Positions 34,280 through 43,535 of a stretch of DNA of 64,000 nucleotides are shown here, piece after piece; positions within the stretch are counted from its first letter, which is position 1; the number at the start of each line of letters is the position of its first letter. The DNA is from SIG598 sp045580875. GTDB taxonomy: Bacteria; Bacillota; Clostridia; Oscillospirales; Acutalibacteraceae. Under the pieces are notes generated by a model. The model saw only the letters and a program-made list of their open reading frames with translations. It did not search any database and was not told the origin of the DNA. The DNA lies in NCBI GenBank assembly GCA_045580875.1, contig JAZNOP010000001.1, positions 3,541 through 67,540 on the forward strand, given 5' to 3'. A program made the position numbers and the translations under genes.

Positions 34280-36313
34280 TCAGCTGTACTGCTTTTCTGC
34301 CCATTCGATCATCATTTCGATATTCTCGTGACGACCGTTAAGGAAGTCGCGGATACATCTTGCGCTGCCGTAGCCGCCTTCAAGAGCATCTCGTGTTGAG
34401 CCTGTTCCCGGATAACGCTCGAAGAACTGGTCAAATAGCGGTCCGTAGATATTCTCGAACTCTTCAAGACGGGCAAGTGCTGTCTCTCGATCAAGGATAT
34501 CATCGGTCAGCTCACGAAGTCTGGCGTAATAGTCATTACGGAAGCCCTCGTTGGTCATAAGATAAGCAAAGCAGAGCACCGCAGGATTGGAGGTATCCAT
34601 ATCAAGCAGACCAAGAGGTTTGTAATTGTCCTCCTTGATGGTATTTGTGCCGGCATCGCCTGTACCGCTGATTCCGCCGAACTCGACGTCATAGAAGCTG
34701 AAGCGCCAGCGTCCATCGGCATATTCATTGGACTCATCGACATTCACAGTGCGCCACATCGACCAGTTTTTGCCCGGCCAGTCCCATTTATTATTAATCC
34801 AGACCTCGACAGCAAAGTAGTCCATTACACTCTGAACATCGACCATCTCGGCAAAGGCATCGTAAGCGGTCTGGCTCTCAAGGCTCTTTGTTGCAGCAAA
34901 GAAGCTGAAAAGCTGGCTGTAATAATAGCTCTCATCGGTTACACCTTCGGGAAGATCACCGACATCAAGCTTGTAGCCCAGCGCAAGCGACTCTGCATCG
35001 CCCTTGTATACAACGACATCGTCGTGATTTACGCCGTAGTGGGTGGAGTAATACTGCTTGGTGTAGTCCTCTTCAAGAACGTAAAGTCCCCAGTATTCGC
35101 CGTTGAGATACACAACACAGGGGCGTGATGCCTTGGTATCGCAGTCAAGCTCTGTGACCAGCGACTGCCAGTATGTATCATTGAATTTTGCAAGGAAGGC
35201 GCAGTTGCCGCCGGCGCGAAGCACCAGTGACTTGAACTTCTCAATCGTCTCGCCTTTCTCATCGGTTATTCTGTCGCCGAATACAGCATATCTGAAGCGG
35301 TTGTCTCCGTCGCCGTATTCCGTGTCAGCTATCAGGCGCAGACCCTTCTGCAGGTCAGAGCGGGAATAGTTGCCCTGCACGCGGATACCGCAATCCTGCG
35401 AAAATGCAAGCTGTACATTATCTGTATCAAATTCAAAGAAATCAATATGAGCCGGACGCTCCCACGCTCTGCCGCGCTGCTTGTAGTTTGCATCGTAGCT
35501 TCTCGCGTCGTCGTCAACTCTGCCGTTGTGCGATTCACGGTACTCATCAATAGCACGCTGGAAATAATCGCCCTTTACATATATTCCCTGCTCGCTGCCG
35601 AAGAAATCATCATACTCGACGCTTATGCTGATAACTGCAAGGCTGTAGCCTGCTGCCTCAACACTCTCGGCAAGCCCCTGAATATGCTCCTCAGGTGTGC
35701 CGATAAAATATGTAGCTGTACTGACCGGAGAATAACTGCCGTCTGCATATCTTGCGGCAGCTTTTACGACCGTACACTTATCTACAGCCTCGGCCGAGGG
35801 GGCCGGTACCCAGCACTCGTAATCGGTGCGGTCGCTGTTTCTGTTATTGAAATTTCCGCTTATTTCCACAGGCGGAACTGCAGAAACGATATTCGGACGT
35901 CCGCTGGCATTGGTTATGGTCAATCCATCGCCGTAGACACGTGACGAATAACTCGTTCTCGGGTCACTGCCGTCAAGGGTGAACAGTATTTCGACTGCGT
36001 CATCAGCCTCGAGGGTCATGTTGAATCTTTCAGCATAAATGCCGCTCTCGTGCGAGAATTCCACAGCACCGTCATCGTTTACGGTTATCTGAACATCTTC
36101 GGAAACATCAGGCTTTTCATCTGAAGGCATCTCGTTATCTGCAGGCTTTTCCTGCCCTCCGGACTCCTGTGTTTCTTCCTGCTGAACACACTGCTGCGGC
36201 ACAGTGAATTCCACATCAGGCAGAAGAACGCTGAGTGATGCGATGCATACAACAGCAGCACCGGCAATCATCAGCAGCAGACTCATAACTATCAGTTTCT
36301 TTCTGTCCTTCAT
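34280..36313 (-). CDS. CotH-kinase-family surface protein
   Basis: A 677-residue protein with an N-terminal signal anchor (LIVMSLLLMIAGAAVVCIASL) and an acidic linker. A chitobiase-C-terminal-like domain follows (VEILFTLDGSDPRTSYSSRVY, residues about 100-165), then a CotH domain (GIRVQGNYSRSDLQKGLRL, SLVLRAGGNC, VYLNGEYWGLYVLEEDY, FYDVEFGG). CotH proteins are atypical secreted protein kinases, known from spore coats and from cellulosome-type surface proteins of Ruminococcus. The ATG at 36313 follows AAGGAGAG. The target protein is not evident. Confidence 0.9.
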   Translation of the reverse strand: MKDRKKLIVMSLLLMIAGAAVVCIASLSVLLPDVEFTVPQQCVQQEETQESGGQEKPADNEMPSDEKPDVSEDVQITVNDDGAVEFSHESGIYAERFNMTLEADDAVEILFTLDGSDPRTSYSSRVYGDGLTITNASGRPNIVSAVPPVEISGNFNNRNSDRTDYECWVPAPSAEAVDKCTVVKAAARYADGSYSPVSTATYFIGTPEEHIQGLAESVEAAGYSLAVISISVEYDDFFGSEQGIYVKGDYFQRAIDEYRESHNGRVDDDARSYDANYKQRGRAWERPAHIDFFEFDTDNVQLAFSQDCGIRVQGNYSRSDLQKGLRLIADTEYGDGDNRFRYAVFGDRITDEKGETIEKFKSLVLRAGGNCAFLAKFNDTYWQSLVTELDCDTKASRPCVVYLNGEYWGLYVLEEDYTKQYYSTHYGVNHDDVVVYKGDAESLALGYKLDVGDLPEGVTDESYYYSQLFSFFAATKSLESQTAYDAFAEMVDVQSVMDYFAVEVWINNKWDWPGKNWSMWRTVNVDESNEYADGRWRFSFYDVEFGGISGTGDAGTNTIKEDNYKPLGLLDMDTSNPAVLCFAYLMTNEGFRNDYYARLRELTDDILDRETALARLEEFENIYGPLFDQFFERYPGTGSTRDALEGGYGSARCIRDFLNGRHENIEMMIEWAEKQYS

Positions 36314-36583
36314 CTTCTCTCTCCTTGCAATATAAATAGCTGTCAATTTGATTATATCTTATTAAAGCTATTATAACAAGAACAATTTTCGCATCTTTGT
36401 CATGTCGTCCTGACTTATTTGCAATGTTTCTCTCATAAATCCACGGTAACCGATATTTCGCAATTACATCTGCATGACAACCAGTTATCCCTGCTGTGTT
36501 TCAGTATTTTCCGCAGCTGCAAAACACAGCAGCATATGGCTATGTATCGCAAATTAATCCGTTAGGCAGCGCAGCTTTGTCAC

Positions 36584-37144
36584 TCAGAGCACACCAAAAT
36601 GCTCAAGCAGGATTTTCGCACCGAGAAGAATAAGCACTATGCCTCCGGCAAGCTCTGCGCGGGATTTATATTTTATTCCGAATACATTTCCGACCTTGAC
36701 TCCGACTGCCGAAAGCAAAAACGTGATTGCTCCAATGAGACCGACCGCCGCAGGAACATTGACTCTGAGCGCTGCGAAGGTAACTCCGACAGCCAGCGCA
36801 TCGATGCTTGTTGCTACCGCCAGCACGAGCATTGCTTTGAACGCAAGCGAATCGTCAGCCTTTTCTTCATCTTTGCTCAGCGCTTCCTTTACCATATTTC
36901 CTCCGATGAGCGCCAGCAGGATAAACGCTATCCACGAGGAGAAATTTTCAATTACAGAAGAAAACTGAGCACCGAGGAAATATCCTATTGCCGGCATGAG
37001 CGCCTGAAATCCTCCGAACCACAGTCCGACAATTGCGCATTTCTTCAGTGATATACGGTCCATCGCAAGACCCTTGCACACAGCAACCGCAAAGGCATCC
37101 ATCGAAAGACCTACTGCAAGAATAAACAGTTCAGCAAAATTCAT
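36584..37144 (-). CDS. mntP: manganese efflux pump MntP
   Basis: A 186-residue membrane protein with six TM segments that exports Mn2+. The two repeat halves each carry the conserved Asp: LSMDAFAVAVCKG near the N-terminus and ATSIDALAVGVTFA in the middle. The length is typical. Upstream on the same strand lies a Mn2+-sensing yybP-ykoY riboswitch with a terminator, which confirms the ion. Downstream, inverted repeats at about 36491-36530 form a hairpin without a clear T run. Confidence 0.95.
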   Translation of the reverse strand: MNFAELFILAVGLSMDAFAVAVCKGLAMDRISLKKCAIVGLWFGGFQALMPAIGYFLGAQFSSVIENFSSWIAFILLALIGGNMVKEALSKDEEKADDSLAFKAMLVLAVATSIDALAVGVTFAALRVNVPAAVGLIGAITFLLSAVGVKVGNVFGIKYKSRAELAGGIVLILLGAKILLEHFGVL

Positions 37145-37195
37145 TTTTTCTTTTTCCCTTCATTTTTATTCTTATCAGATTATATTACAGAATAA

Positions 37196-37230
37196 AAAAT
37201 CGGATGCATTGCTGCATCCGAGATTTTTTG
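37196..37230 (-). terminator. riboswitch-controlled terminator before mntP
   Basis: On the minus strand CGGATGCA-GCAA-TGCATCCG is followed by ATTTTTTATT, inside the mntP leader between aptamer and coding region. It is the expected OFF structure of the Mn2+ switch. Confidence 0.85.
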
Positions 37231-37278
37231 ACTTTGGACACAGCGCAGCACACCGGCATTTCATCCGGCAATGTGCGC

Positions 37279-37389
37279 ATGAGTCTCATCAGATGCCCTG
37301 CGGCACCCGGCAGTCCAGGTCATTGCGACCAGTATGTTGAAGCTGCCAAGAAAAACAAAAACAATGTCTTCCTTCAACTACTCCCTCAC
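37279..37389 (-). promoter_or_regulatory. yybP-ykoY manganese riboswitch
   Basis: The minus strand shows the aptamer hallmarks in order: GTGAG then GGGAGTAG (37378-37389), TCAACATACTGG in the middle, a CCTGG partner, and GATGAGACTCAT at the 3' side (37279-37290). GTGAG and CTCAT close helix P1. It precedes a terminator and mntP, the known context for this Mn2+ sensor. High Mn2+ should favour readthrough. Confidence 0.87.
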
Positions 37390-37411
37390 GGCTATCTGAT
37401 TTTTCCATAGT

Positions 37412-37441
37412 ATGATAACAGAATATCACAGCTGCTGTCAA
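37412..37441 (-). promoter_or_regulatory. mntP promoter
   Basis: Minus-strand TTGACA (37436-37441) and TATCAT (37412-37417) with an 18-base spacer, 23 bases upstream of the Mn2+ aptamer. Confidence 0.75.
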
Positions 37442-37451
37442 GCATAATATG

Positions 37452-38561
37452 TCATTTTCTTGAAGACTGATTATCACTGCTGACAGGAGGCAGGTAAATG
37501 TACACTGCTGTTCCGAGTTTATTGCTCGAGAGCTTGATGCTGTATTTTTTACCGTAGAACGAGGATACTCTACGGTTGATTGCTCCGATTGTCAGCGGAC
37601 CGTCCTCGGCGTCTCTTGACGCGGTATCGTCATTGACTTCGTAGCTGAATTCTTCTTCGGCTGAAAGACCGTTGTTGTCGCGCACGATTATGAGCAGATT
37701 TGTGAATGATGAATTGACTTCCACGCCGATTTCATAATCGCTGCACTGCTTTTCCCTTGCGCGGTTGAAGAGAATCTGCACAACCGGCAGCACCAGATTA
37801 GGGATTATCCTGTAGTTGACGATATTGCACATTATTGACATTCTGTAGCCGACTTTGTACTGATAAACCACCTCATAAATTTCAAGGAAGCGTTTTATCC
37901 GGCTGAGTTCGTCCGCAAGCGGGCGCAGCGCAATGCCATCTTCAAGCGATGCCGCAAGAACCTCCATGGTATCATCAAGCACCTCAAGAATATCCTCGCA
38001 GCGCCCCTCTTTTGCCATTGTTTCTATACCGGAAAGAACATTCTTAATCATCTCCGGGTCAACCTTGGCGCCCAACCATCTGCAGGTTTCTCCCTCGTGG
38101 GCACTTTCCAGCTGATCACACTTTTTCCCGATGCTTTCGATTCTAGCATCTCTGTCGGAAAGGTGACCGGCAACGACAGTCAGTCCGTCATAAATAGGCA
38201 GGAATTCATCATTCGCATGCTGTCTCGGGCGGTTGTAGTGCTCCATCGCCAGCCGCTGCACTGCATCGTTTATCTCTATGTATTTATCTCTTGCCATATC
38301 TGACATTCTCGCGCAGGTTATCACACTTACCACGAGAACCGCTGCAGCTGGAAGCACGAAGAATACAATAAACATCTCCAGCGATGACACATCCAGAGCA
38401 TCGTATTCACTGAGTAATATCCATGACAGAATAGAAATAATCAGGGATATACCCAGTGATACAGGAATCACCTTGCGCCTGATACGGCGTCCTATCAGTT
38501 TTCTGAACGATACATCACCTGATATTGAACCGGATTTTCCGGTTTTTTGTTTTTTATCCAT
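37452..38561 (-). CDS. LytS/YehU-like sensor kinase that lacks the phospho-acceptor histidine
   Basis: A 369-residue membrane protein with two TM segments (IPVSLGISLIISILSWILL and a second near 65-85), a HAMP-like helical region, a His_kinase-like block and a degenerate HATPase domain. The canonical INPHFLFNTL block reads VDPEMIKNVL, with the phospho-acceptor His replaced by Glu. The second half keeps the family layout (LADELSRIKRFLEIYEVVYQ, IPNLVLPVVQILFNRA, TNLLIIVRDNNG). No response regulator is adjacent. It may be a pseudokinase sensor or partner. ATG 38561 is chosen; a GTG at 38573 is possible. Confidence 0.7.
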   Translation of the reverse strand: MDKKQKTGKSGSISGDVSFRKLIGRRIRRKVIPVSLGISLIISILSWILLSEYDALDVSSLEMFIVFFVLPAAAVLVVSVITCARMSDMARDKYIEINDAVQRLAMEHYNRPRQHANDEFLPIYDGLTVVAGHLSDRDARIESIGKKCDQLESAHEGETCRWLGAKVDPEMIKNVLSGIETMAKEGRCEDILEVLDDTMEVLAASLEDGIALRPLADELSRIKRFLEIYEVVYQYKVGYRMSIMCNIVNYRIIPNLVLPVVQILFNRAREKQCSDYEIGVEVNSSFTNLLIIVRDNNGLSAEEEFSYEVNDDTASRDAEDGPLTIGAINRRVSSFYGKKYSIKLSSNKLGTAVYIYLPPVSSDNQSSRK

Positions 38562-38716
38562 AAGCAGCTGCACCTTCTTCCGAACAGGGCTTAATCAAGA
38601 TATTCTTAAATTCTGAACTGCAATACTCTGTTTCAGCCTAAGTATATCATAAACTCACTCTGATAGGAATATATTTATTTCATTTTCAGACAAATATTAA
38701 CAGGAACAGGCTGCTA

Positions 38717-38745
38717 TTGACAGGAGCATCATGCAGTGCTATAAT
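38717..38745 (+). promoter_or_regulatory. ribU promoter
   Basis: TTGACA (38717-38722) and TATAAT (38740-38745) with an exact 17-base spacer, just before the FMN riboswitch. Confidence 0.85.
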
Positions 38746-38759
38746 TTCAGTACAATAAA

Positions 38760-38868
<109 letters not shown>

Positions 38869-38884
38869 GTATCTTTATTTATGC

Positions 38885-38915
38885 CCCGCTGTATTTTCAT
38901 ACAGCGGATTTTTTT
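38885..38915 (+). terminator. FMN riboswitch terminator
   Basis: CGCTGTAT-TTTC-ATACAGCG followed by GATTTTTTT, between the aptamer and ribU. Confidence 0.9.
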
Positions 38916-38969
38916 ATGAAAGGAGATGCACGTCGGCATAAAGCCCCGCGACGTGCTGTGTGTCAAACC

Positions 38970-39530
38970 ATGACCAAACAGAACAAATCCGTCCTCCGCC
39001 TGACTCAGCTGGCTATGCTCAGCGCACTCTCGGTAGTTATCGGTCTTATCAAGTTTCCGATCCTGCCTGTAGCCCCCTATCTCGAATTCGACTTTGCCGA
39101 TGCTCCGATAATCATTGCCTCACTGCTCTACGGAACCATTCCCGGGCTTGCAGTACTGTTTGTCGTATCTCTCATACAGGCTTTCGTCCTTGGCGGCAAC
39201 GGAATCATCGGCTTCTTCATGCACTTTGCGGCTTCGGGCATACTGCTTGTCACAATCAGACTTATTGCTGGAAAATGCGAAGGCGGCAAATACAACATCA
39301 AGAGAATGCTCGCTGCTCTGGTATGCGGAACTCTCGCCATGACTGCTGTCATGATACCGCTCAATTACATTTTCACACCTATTCTTTTCTCTGTTGAGCC
39401 TGCGTTTGTATCACAGATGCTCCTGCCGGCAATTATCCCCTTCAATCTTATAAAAGCCGGTGTAAACAGTGCTCTGGCGTTTGTATTATGGCGCCTGCTT
39501 GCCGGAAAGCTGTTTGCCAAAAACGTATAA
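38970..39530 (+). CDS. ribU: riboflavin ECF transporter substrate-binding subunit RibU
   Basis: A 186-residue S component of an energy-coupling-factor importer, with about six TM segments and the family motif FADAPIIIASLLYGTIPGL. The FMN riboswitch upstream fixes riboflavin as the substrate. The start is uncertain. AAGGAG lies at 38920-38925, but the first sensible ATG in frame is 38970, 44 bases later. An eight-pair hairpin (GCACGTCG/CGACGTGC, 38928-38956) fills the gap. A 15-codon frame from ATG 38926 also ends in a TGA overlapping ATG 38970. The shared energising module is not in the window. Confidence 0.93.
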   Translation: MTKQNKSVLRLTQLAMLSALSVVIGLIKFPILPVAPYLEFDFADAPIIIASLLYGTIPGLAVLFVVSLIQAFVLGGNGIIGFFMHFAASGILLVTIRLIAGKCEGGKYNIKRMLAALVCGTLAMTAVMIPLNYIFTPILFSVEPAFVSQMLLPAIIPFNLIKAGVNSALAFVLWRLLAGKLFAKNV

Positions 39531-39556
39531 ATGCAAATCAATTGAAACCGCATACA

Positions 39557-39603
39557 ATGTGTCCGCCTTTCTGCTCAGGTCTGGCGGACACATTTAATTT
39601 TTT
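39557..39603 (+). terminator. intrinsic terminator after ribU
   Basis: TGTCCGCC and GGCGGACA arms followed by a long T-rich tract. Confidence 0.85.
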
Positions 39604-39735
39604 TTATTTATAAAATAATACTAAAGTCTTTAATTTTAAATATTATATGCTACAATGATACTGAGCAAATTTGCAATATTTTGTCGAAATATACTTAACT
39701 GATTTATATTCAGTTCATTACTTCATGGAAGGAGC

Positions 39736-42700
39736 ATGGCGCATCATTCTGCGCACAGTTTTGTTGCTATGAAGATCAGAACTTCAAAACATACACTTGC
39801 CTCTGCAATATTGTCAGCAGTGTGCGCTATATGCCTGCTGCTGACCGCTGTTCTGCCAAAACAGTATGCAATATGGCTCCTTTGTGCTGCGGTGGCAATT
39901 ACCTTTGTTATCGGCGCTCTGATGTGCCATATACTCAGCCGGCGTAGTTTTTCCACTGCGCTGAAAGAACTTAACCGTGGAAAGCGCCCCCGGCGCCGTC
40001 AGCCTCTTGCGCATAAAGCTGAATTTCTTGTTTACTGTGACGATCAGCTGACCGTCATCGAGGACAACGAAGCTGTCGCTGCTGACCTGAGGTTCATAAA
40101 GCAGATCAAGCAGGACAAGCGCACCTGCACCCTCGACCAGTTCATACACCCTGATGACCTTTCATATCTGCGCGAGCAGATCATGCGAAGCACGTTTCTT
40201 GTGCCTAATGTCTGCAATATACGCATGCTCGCCGGAAATCTCAGCGGCGATGCGTATGCGGAATGCTGCTGCAGATCTATACTTTACCCCTATAAGAATT
40301 TTACCGTCAGACCTACTGTCAAGCTTTCATTCACCCTTGCAGCTGATGAAGCAATGTCTCCCAGCCGCACAATGGAGCTTCTTTCCACCTTCTCTGCAGC
40401 TGCGTGGGAATACAATATCGGCAGTGATACCATCAGTTACATTCCTGTGTCTGCACAGGACGAAACCTTCCATCTGAAGGGCAGAATGTTCATTCGTCAC
40501 ATTGAGCGTTCTACGCTGCTTCACCCTGACTTCAGCGATCTTTTTGCAAACCTGCGTCAGGCATTTATCGCCGGCGAAGAAGATATCCGCACCGAGCTCA
40601 AGCTTATGGACGCCAGCGGCGACTACCGCTGGTACACACTTACCGGTGTACGTGTTTTCAACGATGATGGCAAGGTCACCGGTTACATCGGTCAGCTTCG
40701 CAACACCGACAACAGCAGCGCCGGAGAAGTGACCACCTTCAATCCTGATATCGACAATCTGACCGGTCTGCTTAACCGTCACGGTATGGAGCGCATTTTC
40801 TCCCGCCGCATTGCTGAGGCAGAGTTCCAGTCGTGTGCCTTTGTTCTGATCGACATAGACAACTTCAACGATATCACTGCAAGAATGGGCAAGCGCTTCA
40901 CCGATGCTCTGCTTGTTGACATCGCAGGTCTTATTCGCCGCAATATCGGAGATGAGGACATTGCCTGCCGTATAACAAAAGACGTTTTTGCACTGCTCCT
41001 GATCAACCCCTCTTCAAAAGCTGAGGTTTCCAGACTGACCGGGCAGATATCTCAGGCGGTAACACACGTTCACCTCAACCACGACCGCTCAGAAAGCGTA
41101 ACCTGCTGCATCGGCATTTCCTACTGCGGCTGGGGCAGAGCTGAATACGAACAGCTTTACTATCAGGCAGACACTGCGCTCGCTTTCGCGCGTACCATAG
41201 ATTTCGGCAGCACTGTGTTCTATCACGAGGGACTTGACTATATGATAAGCCCGGCTGAATCGATACGCGAGGCCGGTCCTACGGAAGCCATTCTCGCCGA
41301 GGAAGCTTCAGAAGACCTTATCACACAGGCTGTAGGCATACTTTCAGAATCACGAGAGCTGAGCAGCTCCATTAACATCGTGCTCTCACTCATCGGACAC
41401 CGATTCGGACTGCAGAGCTGTGAGATACTGGAGTTTTCCGATGATTACCAGAACATTTATTCCACATATCGCTGGAATTCTTCACTCTCTTCCGGTTCCG
41501 AACCGGTAAAGTGTTCTGTTGAGCTTATTGAAGAAACCATCATGCTCGACCGCGACTCAGAATATTATCTCTGTCCCGATCTGGCTCTGATTGAAACTGC
41601 ACACCCTGATATAGCCGCATTCTACAGAAAAGAGAATGTATCCTCATTCCTGCACATACCTATCCGTGACGGTCTTGAGATTTCCGGACTCATCTGCTTC
41701 GGTGCCGGAAAGAACTCGAGTATTTTCACAAATGAGCTTGTCCATGAAATCGTTCTGGTATCAAAGATCATGGCCGGCTACATAATGCGGCTCAGAAACC
41801 TTATAAACATCGATCGTATCAGCACCACCGACTCTCTTACCGGCTGCATGAATATGAGCCGTTTCATCGCAGAAGCAATAAGAATCGTAAGAGAGAATCC
41901 CGAGCGGAGATTTGTTGTTGTATATTCTGACATTGACCGCTTCAAGTTCATCAACGAATCCTTCGGTTATCTGACAGGTGACCGCGTTCTTATCGAGCTT
42001 TCAAGAATAATATCCGACATTCTCGGAGAAAACGAAGTCCTCGGACGAATTGACGCTGACAAGTTTATAACTCTGCTTGAATTCGACGACCGCAACACGC
42101 TGACGCAGCGTCTGAAATCCTGCGACCGCAGACTTAGCACCGTCAACAATCTTGTCGGCGGCTCATACAAGATACCGCTCAGATGCGGCATTGCCCACGT
42201 TGATCCCGCCGAGGAAATGACCTCTACCATCGACCGTGCAAACCTTGCACGAAAGAGCGTAAAGAATATTCATATCAGCACCTACACCTTCTATGACGAA
42301 TCAATGCGCAGCCGTATTCTCCAGCAGAAGGAAATTGAGGACGTCATGCAGGAAGCTCTTGCAAACGGCGAATTTGCAGTGTATCTGCAGCCCAAGTTCT
42401 CTCTTCAGCATGAGCGCATTGTCGGCGCTGAGGCTCTCGTCAGATGGGAACGTCCCGGAATCGGAGTGCAGAACCCCAACAACTTCATTCCCATATTTGA
42501 GGACAACGGCTTTGTTGTCAGACTGGATTTCTATGTCCTTGACAAGGTCTGCGAAAAGCTCCGCCGTGACATTGACCGCGGATTCACTCCCTATCCGATA
42601 TCGGTCAACTTCTCCCGTCTGCACCTGAATATCAGTGACTTTATCGGACGTATCAGAAGCTGCATCGAGAAGTACCGGATAGACCCGAAGTATCTCGAAA

Positions 42701-43089
42701 TAGAAATAACCGAAAGCGCACTCGTCGGCAATGAGGATTACCTGTACGACATAATGAATGCGCTGCATGATATCGGTCTGACGGTTGCCATGGACGATTT
42801 CGGCTCCGGCTACTCTACGCTGAATCTGCTCAAGCGTCTGCCTGTTGATGTGCTTAAAATTGACAAGGCATTCTTCACCGGCAGCGGGTCTGAGCGTGAA
42901 CGCCTGATAATCGCAAATGTTGTTGCCATGGCAAAATCTCTTGATATATGCGTTGTTTCCGAAGGTGTCGAAACTGCTGAGCAGGCTGACTTCCTTCGCG
43001 CAGTAAACTGCGATATCGCTCAGGGGTATCTCTATGCACAACCGATGGACATCGCTGCATTTGAGAAAATCTATCAGATAATCCAGTAA
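39736..43089 (+). CDS. multidomain c-di-GMP protein: two degenerate GGDEF domains plus intact EAL
   Basis: A 1117-residue membrane signalling protein. Two TM segments (about 20-68) are followed by a PAS-like region (about 210-330), GGDEF-1 (about 335-500), a GAF-like region (about 530-680), GGDEF-2 (about 690-845) and EAL (about 865-1110). The GGDEF signatures are lost: RITKDVF in the first and RIDADKF in the second. The EAL domain keeps EALVRW, ITESAL, MDDFGSGYS, LKIDKAF, EGVET and AQGYLYA, so c-di-GMP phosphodiesterase activity is expected. AAGGAG lies only one base before ATG 39736; ATG 39769 has no ribosome site. Confidence 0.93.
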   Translation: MAHHSAHSFVAMKIRTSKHTLASAILSAVCAICLLLTAVLPKQYAIWLLCAAVAITFVIGALMCHILSRRSFSTALKELNRGKRPRRRQPLAHKAEFLVYCDDQLTVIEDNEAVAADLRFIKQIKQDKRTCTLDQFIHPDDLSYLREQIMRSTFLVPNVCNIRMLAGNLSGDAYAECCCRSILYPYKNFTVRPTVKLSFTLAADEAMSPSRTMELLSTFSAAAWEYNIGSDTISYIPVSAQDETFHLKGRMFIRHIERSTLLHPDFSDLFANLRQAFIAGEEDIRTELKLMDASGDYRWYTLTGVRVFNDDGKVTGYIGQLRNTDNSSAGEVTTFNPDIDNLTGLLNRHGMERIFSRRIAEAEFQSCAFVLIDIDNFNDITARMGKRFTDALLVDIAGLIRRNIGDEDIACRITKDVFALLLINPSSKAEVSRLTGQISQAVTHVHLNHDRSESVTCCIGISYCGWGRAEYEQLYYQADTALAFARTIDFGSTVFYHEGLDYMISPAESIREAGPTEAILAEEASEDLITQAVGILSESRELSSSINIVLSLIGHRFGLQSCEILEFSDDYQNIYSTYRWNSSLSSGSEPVKCSVELIEETIMLDRDSEYYLCPDLALIETAHPDIAAFYRKENVSSFLHIPIRDGLEISGLICFGAGKNSSIFTNELVHEIVLVSKIMAGYIMRLRNLINIDRISTTDSLTGCMNMSRFIAEAIRIVRENPERRFVVVYSDIDRFKFINESFGYLTGDRVLIELSRIISDILGENEVLGRIDADKFITLLEFDDRNTLTQRLKSCDRRLSTVNNLVGGSYKIPLRCGIAHVDPAEEMTSTIDRANLARKSVKNIHISTYTFYDESMRSRILQQKEIEDVMQEALANGEFAVYLQPKFSLQHERIVGAEALVRWERPGIGVQNPNNFIPIFEDNGFVVRLDFYVLDKVCEKLRRDIDRGFTPYPISVNFSRLHLNISDFIGRIRSCIEKYRIDPKYLEIEITESALVGNEDYLYDIMNALHDIGLTVAMDDFGSGYSTLNLLKRLPVDVLKIDKAFFTGSGSERERLIIANVVAMAKSLDICVVSEGVETAEQADFLRAVNCDIAQGYLYAQPMDIAAFEKIYQIIQ

Positions 43090-43101
43090 CAGAGGTACAT
43101 A

Positions 43102-43323
43102 ATGAACAGGACAAAATGGATCATTCTCAACACGCTTATGTGGATATTCAGCATTGCAGGTACTGCAGCGCTGCTTATGAGCATTCTGCCGAATGAGCCG
43201 TTTGGCAGCGGCACCGGCAGTATCCTTCGCATTATCGGTATCGCTTTGTTTTGTGGATTTCTGATTGTATTCAAACCGCTGCTTGACGAAACAAAACGCA
43301 GAAAACATAAGGATCTCCGCTGA
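43102..43323 (+). CDS. small two-helix membrane protein
   Basis: A 73-residue protein with two hydrophobic segments (IILNTLMWIFSIAGTAALLM and ILRIIGIALFCGFLIVF) and a basic C-terminus (KRRKHKD). It begins 12 bases after the GGDEF-EAL gene with AGAGGT upstream and is probably co-transcribed with it. I do not recognise the family; function unknown. Confidence 0.65.
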   Translation: MNRTKWIILNTLMWIFSIAGTAALLMSILPNEPFGSGTGSILRIIGIALFCGFLIVFKPLLDETKRRKHKDLR

Positions 43324-43400
43324 TGTTCTTGTGATTTTATTCATTTATATTTTCCTGCATTATTGCAATTTATGTAAAATGCGGAAATTCGCCGCTTTGA

Positions 43401-43429
43401 TTGACAAACACTCGAAAACATGATAAAGT
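43401..43429 (+). promoter_or_regulatory. metK promoter
   Basis: TTGACA (43401-43406) and TAAAGT (43424-43429) with a 17-base spacer, just before the SAM riboswitch. Confidence 0.75.
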
Positions 43430-43435
43430 ATTACC

Positions 43436-43530
43436 AGCCTATAAAGAGTGCGCGAGAGACAAGCTCGCTGACCGCACAGCAACCTGCCGATACGGTAAGG
43501 TGCTAAAGCTTGACCGATGGGATGTTACAA
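43436..43530 (+). promoter_or_regulatory. SAM riboswitch (SAM-I/SAM-IV clan)
   Basis: The core reads GCTGACCGCACAGCAACCT, a short hairpin (CCGATACGG), then AAGGTGCTAAAGCTTG, matching the SAM-binding core of the SAM-I/IV clan (CAGCAACC followed by AAGGTGCTAA). The 5' P2 arm (GCGAGAGACAAGCTCGC) lacks the usual SAM-I AGAGAGG-GGAGGGACTGG form, so a variant (SAM-I/IV type) is more likely. A terminator and metK follow. Confidence 0.85.
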
Positions 43531-43535
43531 ACCTT

